From the NCBI GenBank assembly GCA_964434165.1, contig CAYSUS010000004.1, positions 70,540 to 134,539 of the forward strand: DNA of 64,000 nt, written 5' to 3'. The notes beneath the pieces are model-generated. The model made no database searches, was not told the DNA's origin, and was given only the letters and a program-made list of their open reading frames with translations. Source of the DNA: CAYSUS01 sp964434165 (GTDB taxonomy: Bacteria > Planctomycetota > Planctomycetia > Pirellulales > Thermoguttaceae). The position numbers were made by a program, and so were the translations under genes. Shown in pieces: positions 20,309 to 28,596 of this stretch (positions are counted from its first letter, which is position 1; each line of letters opens with the position of its first letter).

Positions 20309-21157
20309 ATGCGGCGGTCCCGTAGCGCCCTACCGCTTCTCTCGGTGCGCCGAAACACCCCCTCGGCCCGAGCGGGCTTCACCCTGGTGGAGCTGCTCGT
20401 GGTGATCACGATCATCGGCATCCTCATCGGCCTGTTGCTGCCGGCCGTGCAAGCGGCGCGCGAGGCCGCCCGGCGGACGTCGTGCGCCAACAACCTGCAC
20501 CAGATCGGCATCGCGATGGAGCAATACCACGCGACCTACCTGGTCTATCCGGCCGGCGGATTCGAGCTTCGCATCGTCCCGACCCAGAAGGACCGGCGGA
20601 ACTACGCGTGGTCGGCCTTCCTCCTGCCGTACCTGGAGCAGGAAGCGCTGTGGAAATCGATCGACTTCGGCAAGCCGTTCGATGACGAGGACAACGAGCA
20701 GGCCGCGGCGTTCGTGCTGCCGGTCTATCTCTGCCCGAGCATGGGACGCGGTTCGATGCTCCGCCAGGGGCGGGGCGCGACCGACTACGGCGGCATCAAC
20801 GGCACGCGATTCGTCGCAAAGAACAACCCGCCCAACGGCGTGATGCTCTACGACCGTTGGCTCCGCGCCGCGCACATCCGCGACGGTCTCTCGAACACGC
20901 TCAGCGTGGCCGAGGCGGGCGGATGGCCGGACGGTCAGTGGATCAACGCCAGGAACGTCTACGACGTTGCCCACACCATCAACTACGAGCCCGCGCCCGG
21001 CGAGATGCCGGAGAACGAGATTCAAAGCCAGCACCCCGGCGGCGCCCACGGCCTGTTCTGCGACAGCTCCGTGAAGTTCCTCAGCCAGGGCATGGACGAG
21101 GACGTCCTTGCCGCGGTCTGCACCCGGGCCATGGGCGACGTGGTGAAAGGGCTTTAG
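20309..21157 (+). CDS. DUF1559 prepilin-like protein under cobalamin riboswitch
   Basis: This 282-aa protein has the type IV prepilin-like N-terminus GFTLVELLVVITIIGI, with cleavage expected after the Gly at about residue 23. The DUF1559 body follows, including LLPAVQAAREAARRTSCANN and the C-terminal HPGGAHGLFCDSSVKFLS. Hundreds of DUF1559 paralogues exist per planctomycete genome and their functions are largely unknown. They are thought to form pseudopilin-like envelope structures. This copy is the first gene after a cobalamin riboswitch, so it is probably expressed when B12 is scarce. No Shine-Dalgarno sequence is visible before ATG 20309. The DUF4465 gene follows 91 bases later. Confidence 0.95.
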   Translation: MRRSRSALPLLSVRRNTPSARAGFTLVELLVVITIIGILIGLLLPAVQAAREAARRTSCANNLHQIGIAMEQYHATYLVYPAGGFELRIVPTQKDRRNYAWSAFLLPYLEQEALWKSIDFGKPFDDEDNEQAAAFVLPVYLCPSMGRGSMLRQGRGATDYGGINGTRFVAKNNPPNGVMLYDRWLRAAHIRDGLSNTLSVAEAGGWPDGQWINARNVYDVAHTINYEPAPGEMPENEIQSQHPGGAHGLFCDSSVKFLSQGMDEDVLAAVCTRAMGDVVKGL

Positions 21158-21248
21158 ACACTCCGCGCTTAGATGGCGCACCCCCTATCGAGAGACGAGA
21201 ATACGAGACATGGGAATCCTGCGAACCGCACCTCTTGGAGAGCATCTG

Positions 21249-22205
21249 ATGAAAGCTGCACGTTGGAATCGCATCTGTTTCGCAGCGGCGCTGGTCGCCG
21301 CTTGCGCCCTTGCCGGCTCGGCACGAGCTGACGTGGTCGATTTTGAAGACCTCGCACTGGCCCCCGACAGCTTCTTCAGGGGAGTCGACGATACGCCGTA
21401 CGACGGGATCAAGACGGATAACCCCTGGAGCAGCGGCGGCATGGAGTTCCACAACTACTTCGCGGAGGAGATATTCGGTACGTTCGAATACGAAGTCTGG
21501 CACGGGCAGAGGTACTCGAATCAGACGTGGCAAGACACGCCCCCGGGCGGGCTTGCCGGTGAGCATGTGGCGTACCCCAAGTCCGGCGCCGCGGGATCGA
21601 GCAACTATGCCGTGGTCTACCGGGCCAGCGAAGTGGTGTCAGAAGTGCAACCAGGTGTTTACGAGGCTTCCAGCTACGTCACCCTGGACCTTCCCGCAGA
21701 CAAGCAGATCGAGTCGATCGAAGTCGCCAACAGCACCTATACGTGGGACAGCATGGCCAACGGCGATGGCTTCGCCCGTCGCTTCGGTTGGCTTGCCGTG
21801 AACGACGACGGCGATTTCAGCGACCCGGGCGAGTACGACGGCGACTATCCCGACTACTTCCTGATGACGGTCACCGGCCTCGACGCCGCAGGGGACCCGA
21901 TCGCCGCCACGCCCGTGGAGGTCTATCTGGCCGACTACAGGGGCGACACGGCTGACGATTACATCCTCGAAGACTGGCTGCTGGTTGACCTCTCGGACTT
22001 GCGTGGCGCGGCGAAGCTCCAGTTCAAGCTGGAATCGAACGACTACGGCCAGTACGGCATGAATACCCCGGCCTACTTCCTGCTCGACAACATCACCTTC
22101 TCCGCCGCCGCCGCCATCCCCGAGCCGTCGACCTGCCTGCTGGCGATCGTCGGGGCGGCGTTGCTCCTGGCCTGGCGCTGCCGACGGAGGAACGCCGGCA
22201 ACTAG
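21249..22205 (+). CDS. Surface-sorted DUF4465 protein with PEP-CTERM signal
   Basis: This 318-aa protein has a signal peptide (FAAALVAACALAGSARA) and then a DUF4465 domain. The domain shows VVDFEDLALAPDSFFRG, the ANGDGFARRFGW loop, VYLADYRGDTADDYILEDW and the family hallmark MNTPAYFLLDNITF. The C-terminus is a PEP-CTERM sorting tail: IPEPST, a hydrophobic helix and RRR. It would be processed by an exosortase, which is not in this window. DUF4465 genes are known from cobalamin-riboswitch loci of Bacteroidetes beside B12 uptake genes. Here the gene lies between a riboswitch-first DUF1559 gene and cobO, so corrinoid binding at the cell surface is proposed. GGAGAG precedes ATG 21249. Confidence 0.93.
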   Translation: MKAARWNRICFAAALVAACALAGSARADVVDFEDLALAPDSFFRGVDDTPYDGIKTDNPWSSGGMEFHNYFAEEIFGTFEYEVWHGQRYSNQTWQDTPPGGLAGEHVAYPKSGAAGSSNYAVVYRASEVVSEVQPGVYEASSYVTLDLPADKQIESIEVANSTYTWDSMANGDGFARRFGWLAVNDDGDFSDPGEYDGDYPDYFLMTVTGLDAAGDPIAATPVEVYLADYRGDTADDYILEDWLLVDLSDLRGAAKLQFKLESNDYGQYGMNTPAYFLLDNITFSAAAAIPEPSTCLLAIVGAALLLAWRCRRRNAGN

Positions 22206-22242
22206 CCCGATTGCGTCAGGACGATCATGGAGGATGCACCGG

Positions 22243-22758
22243 ATGAGCGGCTACGTGCAGGTCTATACCGGCGACGGCAAGGGCAAGACCACGGCGGCCC
22301 TGGGGTTGGCCCTCCGCGCGGTCGGGGCGGGCTGGCCCGTGTTCTTCGGCCAGTTCGCCAAGGGCATGGCCACCAGCGAGCTGCGTTCGCTGGAGCGACT
22401 GGGCGATCTGATCACCCTCCGCCGCTACGGCCGCGACGCCTTCGTGGGCCCGGACCCCGAAGAGGCCGATCTCGACGCCGCCCGGCGGGGTCTGGCCGAG
22501 TGCCACGAGGCCCTCGCCTCGGGCCGCTACCGGCTCGTGGTGCTCGACGAGGCCAACCTGGGCCCGATGCTCGAGCTGTTCCCGGTCGAGGCCCTCGTGG
22601 ACCTGATCGACGCCCGGCCCCACGGCGTCGAGCTCGTGCTCACCGGGCGCTACGCCCACCCCGACGTCCTTGCCCGCGCCGACCTGGTCACCGAGATGCG
22701 CGAGGTCAAGCACTACTATCGCCGCGGCGTGCTCGCTCGCGCGGGGATAGAGACGTGA
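22243..22758 (+). CDS. cobO: Cob(I)yrinic acid a,c-diamide adenosyltransferase
   Basis: This 171-aa CobA/BtuR-family protein transfers adenosyl from ATP to the cobalt of corrinoids, making coenzyme B12. The P-loop GDGKGKTT spans residues 10-17. Other family segments are FFGQFAKGMATSE, LVVLDEANLGPML and VLTGRYAHPDVL, and the end keeps EVKHYYRRGV. The length is normal for the family. ATG 22243 has GGAGG nine bases upstream. It follows the DUF4465 gene by 37 bases and ends the riboswitch-controlled operon. No de novo corrin genes are nearby, so it probably serves salvage of imported corrinoids. Confidence 0.97.
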   Translation: MSGYVQVYTGDGKGKTTAALGLALRAVGAGWPVFFGQFAKGMATSELRSLERLGDLITLRRYGRDAFVGPDPEEADLDAARRGLAECHEALASGRYRLVVLDEANLGPMLELFPVEALVDLIDARPHGVELVLTGRYAHPDVLARADLVTEMREVKHYYRRGVLARAGIET

Positions 22759-22779
22759 GGAACGACGCATGGAGCAGGA

Positions 22780-22813
22780 AGGAATGACGAATTGCCTGGC
22801 CGCCGTCATTCCT
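22780..22813. repeat. Inverted repeat between convergent cobO and trmB
   Basis: AGGAATGACG (22780-22789) and CGTCATTCCT (22804-22813) form a perfect 10-pair stem with a 14-base loop. It lies between converging genes and could serve as a two-way transcription stop, but there is no T-run on either side. It may equally be a dispersed repeat. Confidence 0.5.
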
Positions 22814-22848
22814 CCCATCGTCCTCGTGGCCACGCACCACCCCGTTAC

Positions 22849-23502
22849 TCACCGGCCCCGATGCGGCTTGCGGTACTCTGCCCGGTAGATCGGGATGTTC
22901 TCCAGGCGGCTGCGGCGCTCGAAGTGCGTCCGGTAGTCGAGATCGTGCTCGGCCGGCTGCTCGGCCACGGGGAGCGGGCCGTCGAGCCCCGTGCAGTCGG
23001 CGATCCGTTCCAGCGTGCTCCGGAAGTACTCCTCCACGTCGGTCCAGAAGTGGAGCGAGCCGCCGCCGAGCAGCGTGCGCTCGACGTCCTGGAGGAGTGA
23101 CTCCCGCATCACGCGGCGCTTCTTGTGCCGCTTCTTCCACCAGGGGTCGGGGAAATACACGTGGACCGCCGAGATCGACTCGTCCGCCAGGTACTCCTGG
23201 AACAGGCGCAGCCCGTCGCCGTGCAGGACGATCGCGTTGGCCAGCCCCCGCCTGGCCAGTCCGGCCGCGGCGAACCGGGCATACCTCGCGGCCACCTCGA
23301 CACCGAGGAAGTCCGTCGCCGGCCGCTCGGCCGCCGCCCTCCGCAGGAACAGCCCCTTGCCCGAGCCGACCTCCACCTCCAACGCAGCCCGGCGCCCGAA
23401 CAGCGACTCGGCGTCGAGCGGGCGCGCGAGGTCCTCCAGCGCGCGGAGATGGTGGCCCAGATCGAGCGGCGCCTTGATCTTTCGCAATGCACGGCGTGGC
23501 AT
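22849..23502 (-). CDS. trmB: tRNA (guanine-N7-)-methyltransferase
   Basis: This 217-aa class I methyltransferase makes m7G46 in tRNA using S-adenosylmethionine. The SAM motif is LEVEVGSGKGLFLRRAA (about 42-58). The catalytic and tRNA-binding signature VYFPDPWWKKRHKKRR is fully present, as is LHFWTDVEEY. The length fits TrmB. It is a stand-alone housekeeping gene, convergent with cobO and downstream of a ceramidase-like gene on the same strand. Confidence 0.96.
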   Translation of the reverse strand: MPRRALRKIKAPLDLGHHLRALEDLARPLDAESLFGRRAALEVEVGSGKGLFLRRAAAERPATDFLGVEVAARYARFAAAGLARRGLANAIVLHGDGLRLFQEYLADESISAVHVYFPDPWWKKRHKKRRVMRESLLQDVERTLLGGGSLHFWTDVEEYFRSTLERIADCTGLDGPLPVAEQPAEHDLDYRTHFERRSRLENIPIYRAEYRKPHRGR

Positions 23503-23549
23503 GGCAACTTGAAGCTGTCCGAGCGGCAGTGAACCGGACGACGGGGTCC

Positions 23550-23589
23550 GAATCGCCTTGCGTGATTCCGGGAACCGGGGTCAGGACCG
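23550..23589. repeat. Dispersed repeat, family E (copy 2)
   Basis: GAATCGCCTTGCGTGATTCC, then GGGAACCGGGGTCAGGACCG, matches the copy at 11254-11293 at most positions and is weaker against 52706-52746. It lies between the ceramidase-like gene and trmB. Confidence 0.5.
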
Positions 23590-23663
23590 TCTTGTGCGAA
23601 GGGCCTTCGGGCCGCCTGGGCAAGAGGGCCCCGACCCCTTCTCCTCCCCGAACCTCTCCCATC

Positions 23664-25193
23664 TCAAAGCTTACCTAGGATCTCCACGGCCTTGTCTTCA
23701 AAGACCTTCTGCCACGCCGGCGCCAGCAGGCAGTCGCAGTCCTCCTGGGCCCCGCCCGCGTTGTCCAGTTGCGCGGCGGTCGGCGCGTAGTAGAGGTATC
23801 CGTTCGTGTAGCCGGCCACGAACGAGAGCTCGTGGGGCGAGCGCCGCTTGATGTTCAGCCCCACCTGCACCGAAGGCTCCCCGGGAAACGTCACCAGGAC
23901 GAAATCGCCGATCCTCAGCCCGAGAACCTCGATCTCGATCGTCGGCTTCGCCGCCGCCTGGTTGCGCGCCCGGTGCTTGCGCAACAGGGCGAGGTTCGTC
24001 TGCAGCCTGGTGAGCTCCTCCATGATGCGGATGTTGCGGAGGTACTGCTCCAGGTTCCTCCGGTTCTGCTCGTCGAGGCGGCGCAGGTGCTCTCGCCCCA
24101 TCGCCTTCTCGTGCAGGTACTGATGCGCGTGGTACGAAGGAAACTCCTCGGACAGCCGATACTTGACCAGCAGGGGCACGAACGTCTCCAGGCTCAACGT
24201 GGTCCCCCGCAGCGACTGGAGCAGCCGCTTCTGCTCGGCCTCCATCCGGGCGATCCGCCCGGCCAGGTCGGCGCGGGGCAGCTCGACCGTCGCGCGCAGG
24301 AGCTTCAGGCGGTCATCCTCGGCCGTCTGCACCTCGCGCAGGGCCCGCAGCGCGCTGAGGCCGAGCAGGTTGCCCAGCGGCTCCGCGTCGCGCGGATGGT
24401 GGACGCCCTTGTACCCGACGGGATTGACGTCGCCCGCACAACCTTGAAGGAAAAGCGCCACCGCGCCTGAGCCGAGGTTGTCCTCGATGACGCGCGAGGC
24501 GAAGCCCGTGATGTCCGCCGTGTTGCCGCCGCCGGGGACGCCCTGGATCGGGTGGCAGGCGAAGTGGTACACCGCGGCGAGCGTCGTTCCGTCCATGCGG
24601 TCCAGCCGGAGCACGCCGATCTGGGGATCCACCGGGCCGATTCCGGCGACGTCCTCGTCGGGCGGCATGCTGTAGGCGTGGCGGACGTCGGCCTCTCGGC
24701 CGTCCTTGAGGCGCACGCGGCGGTTGACCGGGATCCGGTCCTCGTGTCCGACGCCCGCCCCGACCTTGACGGGCACCAGGTCCCGGGCGGCCTGGCGCAC
24801 GGCCCGGACCGTTCGCGTCGCCACGTCGGGGCAGACGACCCCGTGGCAGTGGCTGGCGTTGACCAGGACGCGGTCCGGCGCGATGCCCAGCTCCTCCTGG
24901 AGCCGGGCGCGCACCTGGGGCAGGTAGTCCTTCGGGACCGGCCCGATCTCGGCCACGGCCACGGCGTCCACGGTGATCAACACGGCCGTCGCGGCATCGC
25001 GCCGGAGGACCAGGGCCTTCACGAACAGCGGGTCATGGACCGGCCCGGCCTCGCGGTGCGTGATGTCAACCTTGGCCACCCCCGCGGTGAGCTGTCCCGC
25101 GCGGGCGGCGCACGGCGCCAGCCCTCCCAGCAGGGCCGTGGTCAGGACGAGGACCGAAGCGATACGGCTGGTTTCGAAACGGACATGCGTCAT
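23664..25193 (-). CDS. Secreted neutral-ceramidase-like protein
   Basis: This 509-aa protein has a signal peptide (IASVLVLTTALLGGLAPCAA). The fold of neutral/alkaline non-lysosomal ceramidases follows (TAGVAKVDITHREAGPVHDP). Candidate metal ligands lie in NASHCHG and YHFACHPIQG. A strongly charged helical insertion (about residues 290-410, with EAEQKRLLQSLRGT and LRRLDEQNRRNLEQYLRNI) is longer than in classical ceramidases. The C-terminal FPGEPSVQVGLNIKRRSP and VAGYTNGYLYYAP fit the family. Many such proteins occur in planctomycetes and true ceramidase activity is unproven. Probably an exported amidohydrolase of unknown lipid or glycan. Confidence 0.85.
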   Translation of the reverse strand: MTHVRFETSRIASVLVLTTALLGGLAPCAARAGQLTAGVAKVDITHREAGPVHDPLFVKALVLRRDAATAVLITVDAVAVAEIGPVPKDYLPQVRARLQEELGIAPDRVLVNASHCHGVVCPDVATRTVRAVRQAARDLVPVKVGAGVGHEDRIPVNRRVRLKDGREADVRHAYSMPPDEDVAGIGPVDPQIGVLRLDRMDGTTLAAVYHFACHPIQGVPGGGNTADITGFASRVIEDNLGSGAVALFLQGCAGDVNPVGYKGVHHPRDAEPLGNLLGLSALRALREVQTAEDDRLKLLRATVELPRADLAGRIARMEAEQKRLLQSLRGTTLSLETFVPLLVKYRLSEEFPSYHAHQYLHEKAMGREHLRRLDEQNRRNLEQYLRNIRIMEELTRLQTNLALLRKHRARNQAAAKPTIEIEVLGLRIGDFVLVTFPGEPSVQVGLNIKRRSPHELSFVAGYTNGYLYYAPTAAQLDNAGGAQEDCDCLLAPAWQKVFEDKAVEILGKL

Positions 25194-25446
25194 GGGGCGT
25201 TCCTGTCATGGTTGAAGGTCCATCGGGCCGGCGGACTCGCCCGCCGCTTGCTCACCATTCATCACCCGCCACTCCCTTGGGAACGACTCAGGAACAGCTT
25301 CCTCATCGTAAGTGGCCCGGCGGCTCGTGAGAACATGAGAGAACCGAGGCAACGGAGCGGGAGAGCCCGGTTGCCTCGGTGTCCTCTGCGGTCTCACCCC
25401 CGGGTGGCCCCGGGAGGATTCAGCCTCGACACCCCCTCCGTCGGTC

Positions 25447-25711
25447 TCAGGACATGGAAGACGTCAAGCCCAACGGGTTGTCGAGCAGCTTCAGGTGGCT
25501 GAGCCATTGCGCCTCATCAGTGGGATGGACCGTCTCGACGGCTTCTGCCTCCTCGAACAGCCAACGGAATCCTCCTCGCGAGGCACCACGCGTAGATCGA
25601 TTCGAGCAATCCAGGTCTCTTGTCCCTGTGGACTTCAATCGCCGCTCCAAGGACGTCGTGGGCGATGCCCGAGGCCTTGGTGAACAGGGCATGCATGACT
25701 AGCTCCTTCAT
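25447..25711 (-). pseudogene. Decayed GxxExxY-type protein gene
   Basis: Two reading frames carry pieces of one family. The first has GIAHDVLGAAIEVHRDKRPG and LLESIYAWCLARR. The other has EAVETVHPTDEAQWLSHLKL and LDNPLGLTSS. Intact GxxExxY proteins of about 125 aa have both in one frame, joined by the central strand that is missing here. A frameshift and an internal deletion are therefore likely. The region lies in the 25194-25854 gap, which otherwise holds nothing recognisable. Function of the family is unknown (PD-(D/E)XK-like fold). Confidence 0.75.
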
Positions 25712-25854
25712 AAACGGGGGCGCCGGAGGTAACCGAGGCAGCTCCATCATCTCGGCGGCCTCCTGTTCCGCCCCCGGCCTGTCATCCATCCAGCATCCCA
25801 TCGAAGGCGTCTTCCATCGACCAGCGAATGCGGAAGTCGTTTCTACGTGATCCC

Positions 25855-26751
25855 TTACGCCCTGGCCGTGCGGCTGACCAGGTACTCGGTCAGGGCCCGG
25901 TCGAACTGCATGCTGGTGTCGATGGGCACGTAATCGATCCTTGCCTGGGAGCATTCGCGGCGGTACGACTCGCGGAACGACTCGATCTCGGCCATGTAGT
26001 CGGGTCGGAAGTCGGCGGCGTCGAGCTCGAGCTGCCGCCCGGTCTCGGGCTCTTCGAGCTCAACCATCCCTTCGAAGGGAAAGCGGACCTCGGCTTCGTC
26101 GAGGATGTGGAACAGGATCACGTCGTGGCCCCGGTGGCGCAGCCGGTGCAGGGCCTGCACCACCGGCTCGGGCTCGCACAACAGGTCCGAGAAGATCATG
26201 ATCAGCCCCGCGTGCCGGAGCATGGCCGCGATCTGCGTGAGGCTGGCCGCCACGTCGGTCTTGCCCGACGGCTCGGCCTTGGCCAGGATCGACAGCACGT
26301 CGCCGAGCTGGCTCCGCCGGGACTTGGGCGCGAGGCTGGCCCGCATCTTCTCGTCGAACGTGATCAGTCCCACCGGGTCCTGCTGCTGGATCATCAGGTA
26401 GCACAGGGCGGCGGCCAGGCTGATCGCGTAGTCGAACTTGGTCAGCTCCTGGCGGTAGGTGTAGGCCATCGAGCGGCTCAGGTCGAGCACGAGGTAGCCG
26501 GTGATGTTCGTCTCGGCCTCGAACTTCTTGACGTAGTACTTGTCGGTCTTGGCGTACACGAGCCAGTCGATGTCCTTGGGGTCGTCGCCCGGCACGTACT
26601 TGCGGTGCTCGCTGAATTCGACGGAGAACCCGTGGAAGGGGCTGCGGTGCAGCCCGTGGAGGAAGCCCTTGATGATGAACTGCGCGCGGAGGTCGAGGCG
26701 GCTGATCTGCCGGACGACCTCGGGACGAAGGTACTTTTCGACGGTGCTCAT
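25855..26751 (-). CDS. DUF58 protein with von Willebrand A-like fold
   Basis: This 298-aa protein shows the DUF58 signature HRSPFHGFSVEFSEHRKYVP, then GDDPKDIDWLVYAKTDKYYV. A von Willebrand A-like domain follows, with a partial MIDAS motif (DLSRSMAY) and later FSDLL. DUF58 proteins usually sit beside MoxR ATPases, as here: the moxR gene lies 204 bases upstream on the same strand. The pair is thought to assist assembly or metal insertion of other proteins. The ATG at 26751 starts at MSTVEKYLRPEVV, the usual beginning of the family. Confidence 0.93.
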   Translation of the reverse strand: MSTVEKYLRPEVVRQISRLDLRAQFIIKGFLHGLHRSPFHGFSVEFSEHRKYVPGDDPKDIDWLVYAKTDKYYVKKFEAETNITGYLVLDLSRSMAYTYRQELTKFDYAISLAAALCYLMIQQQDPVGLITFDEKMRASLAPKSRRSQLGDVLSILAKAEPSGKTDVAASLTQIAAMLRHAGLIMIFSDLLCEPEPVVQALHRLRHRGHDVILFHILDEAEVRFPFEGMVELEEPETGRQLELDAADFRPDYMAEIESFRESYRRECSQARIDYVPIDTSMQFDRALTEYLVSRTARA

Positions 26752-26777
26752 GGAGCGCGGGGCGGAGGGAAGAAATC

Positions 26778-26950
26778 CGAAATACCAGGCACGAAATCCG
26801 CAACAGACACGAAGCACGAAGGCCGGAATGCCTCAAGCGGGCGCGGGCGCGTTCCCACCAGGAAGAACGTACCCATCGAGGTTTCGGATTTCTCCCATTC
26901 CGTCATGCGGATTCGTTTCGGATTTCGTATTTCGTGCTTTGTGTCTCACT
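26778..26950. repeat. ATTTCG-rich dispersed repeat in inverted arrangement
   Basis: GAAATCCGAAATACCAGGCA and CACGAAATCCG (26778-26808) are followed by ACACGAAGCACGAA. A complementary tract GGATTTCGTATTTCGTGCTT appears near 26930-26950. The low-GC, repetitive texture contrasts with the flanking genes. It separates moxR from the DUF58 gene. Confidence 0.55.
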
Positions 26951-26955
26951 TCGCT

Positions 26956-27990
<1,035 letters not shown>

Positions 27991-28149
27991 TCCCTGCGAG
28001 TTCTGGTGGTTCGGTGGAGGGGGATGGGAAGCAACACCCCGGGCCATACCATTGTATAGCCGCGCCGATTTCTCCCAAGCCAGGCGGGTGGGTGATGGAG
28101 CGGCCAGAAGAACTCAGCGGCGATCGCTGAGTTGCGGCCCATGCACAGC

Positions 28150-28182
28150 ATCTTGTCTGTATCTTGTCTGTATCTTGTCTGT
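28150..28182. repeat. Tandem repeat, three copies of 11 bases
   Basis: ATCTTGTCTGT is repeated three times without interruption. It lies in the 540-base gap between the divergent moxR and DUF4159 genes. The rest of the gap (28183-28596) shows no gene and no clear promoter. Such arrays vary by slippage. Confidence 0.85.
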
Positions 28183-28596
28183 CTCGCAGCACGCGCCGTT
28201 CCCTGCTGCCAAAGGACGGCCCAATTCCGCATTTGCCGATTGGGCGCCGAGGAGGGAAAATGGAGTTGACGCCCTCGGCCTCCGGCTTGCTGAGAGACCA
28301 TTCCCGTGGCCTCCTTCCGTGCCAACCCCGTCGTGCTCTCCCGTATAGCCCTTAAGAGGGGTGTATTGCTTGGACCTGGGGCCGGATGCCGATTCTGGAA
28401 GAAGTCGATCCTGTTGACCAACCCTTGGGACGTGCGGCTCACGGCGTCAACCCTAATGTCTTGTTTCGGATAAGCTTACGTCTTTTTTCGGGCGCCCGCT
28501 CTGGGGCCGCCGGCCTGCACGCCGCCCCCCTCGACAGAGCCGGCATTTTCGGCGCGAGCCCCAAAACCGCTCTCGAAGTCACGAAGGGTCGCAGGG

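Noticed and set aside
28150..28182. Tandem 11-mer as part of a CRISPR array
   Set aside because: The units are contiguous without spacers and far too short.
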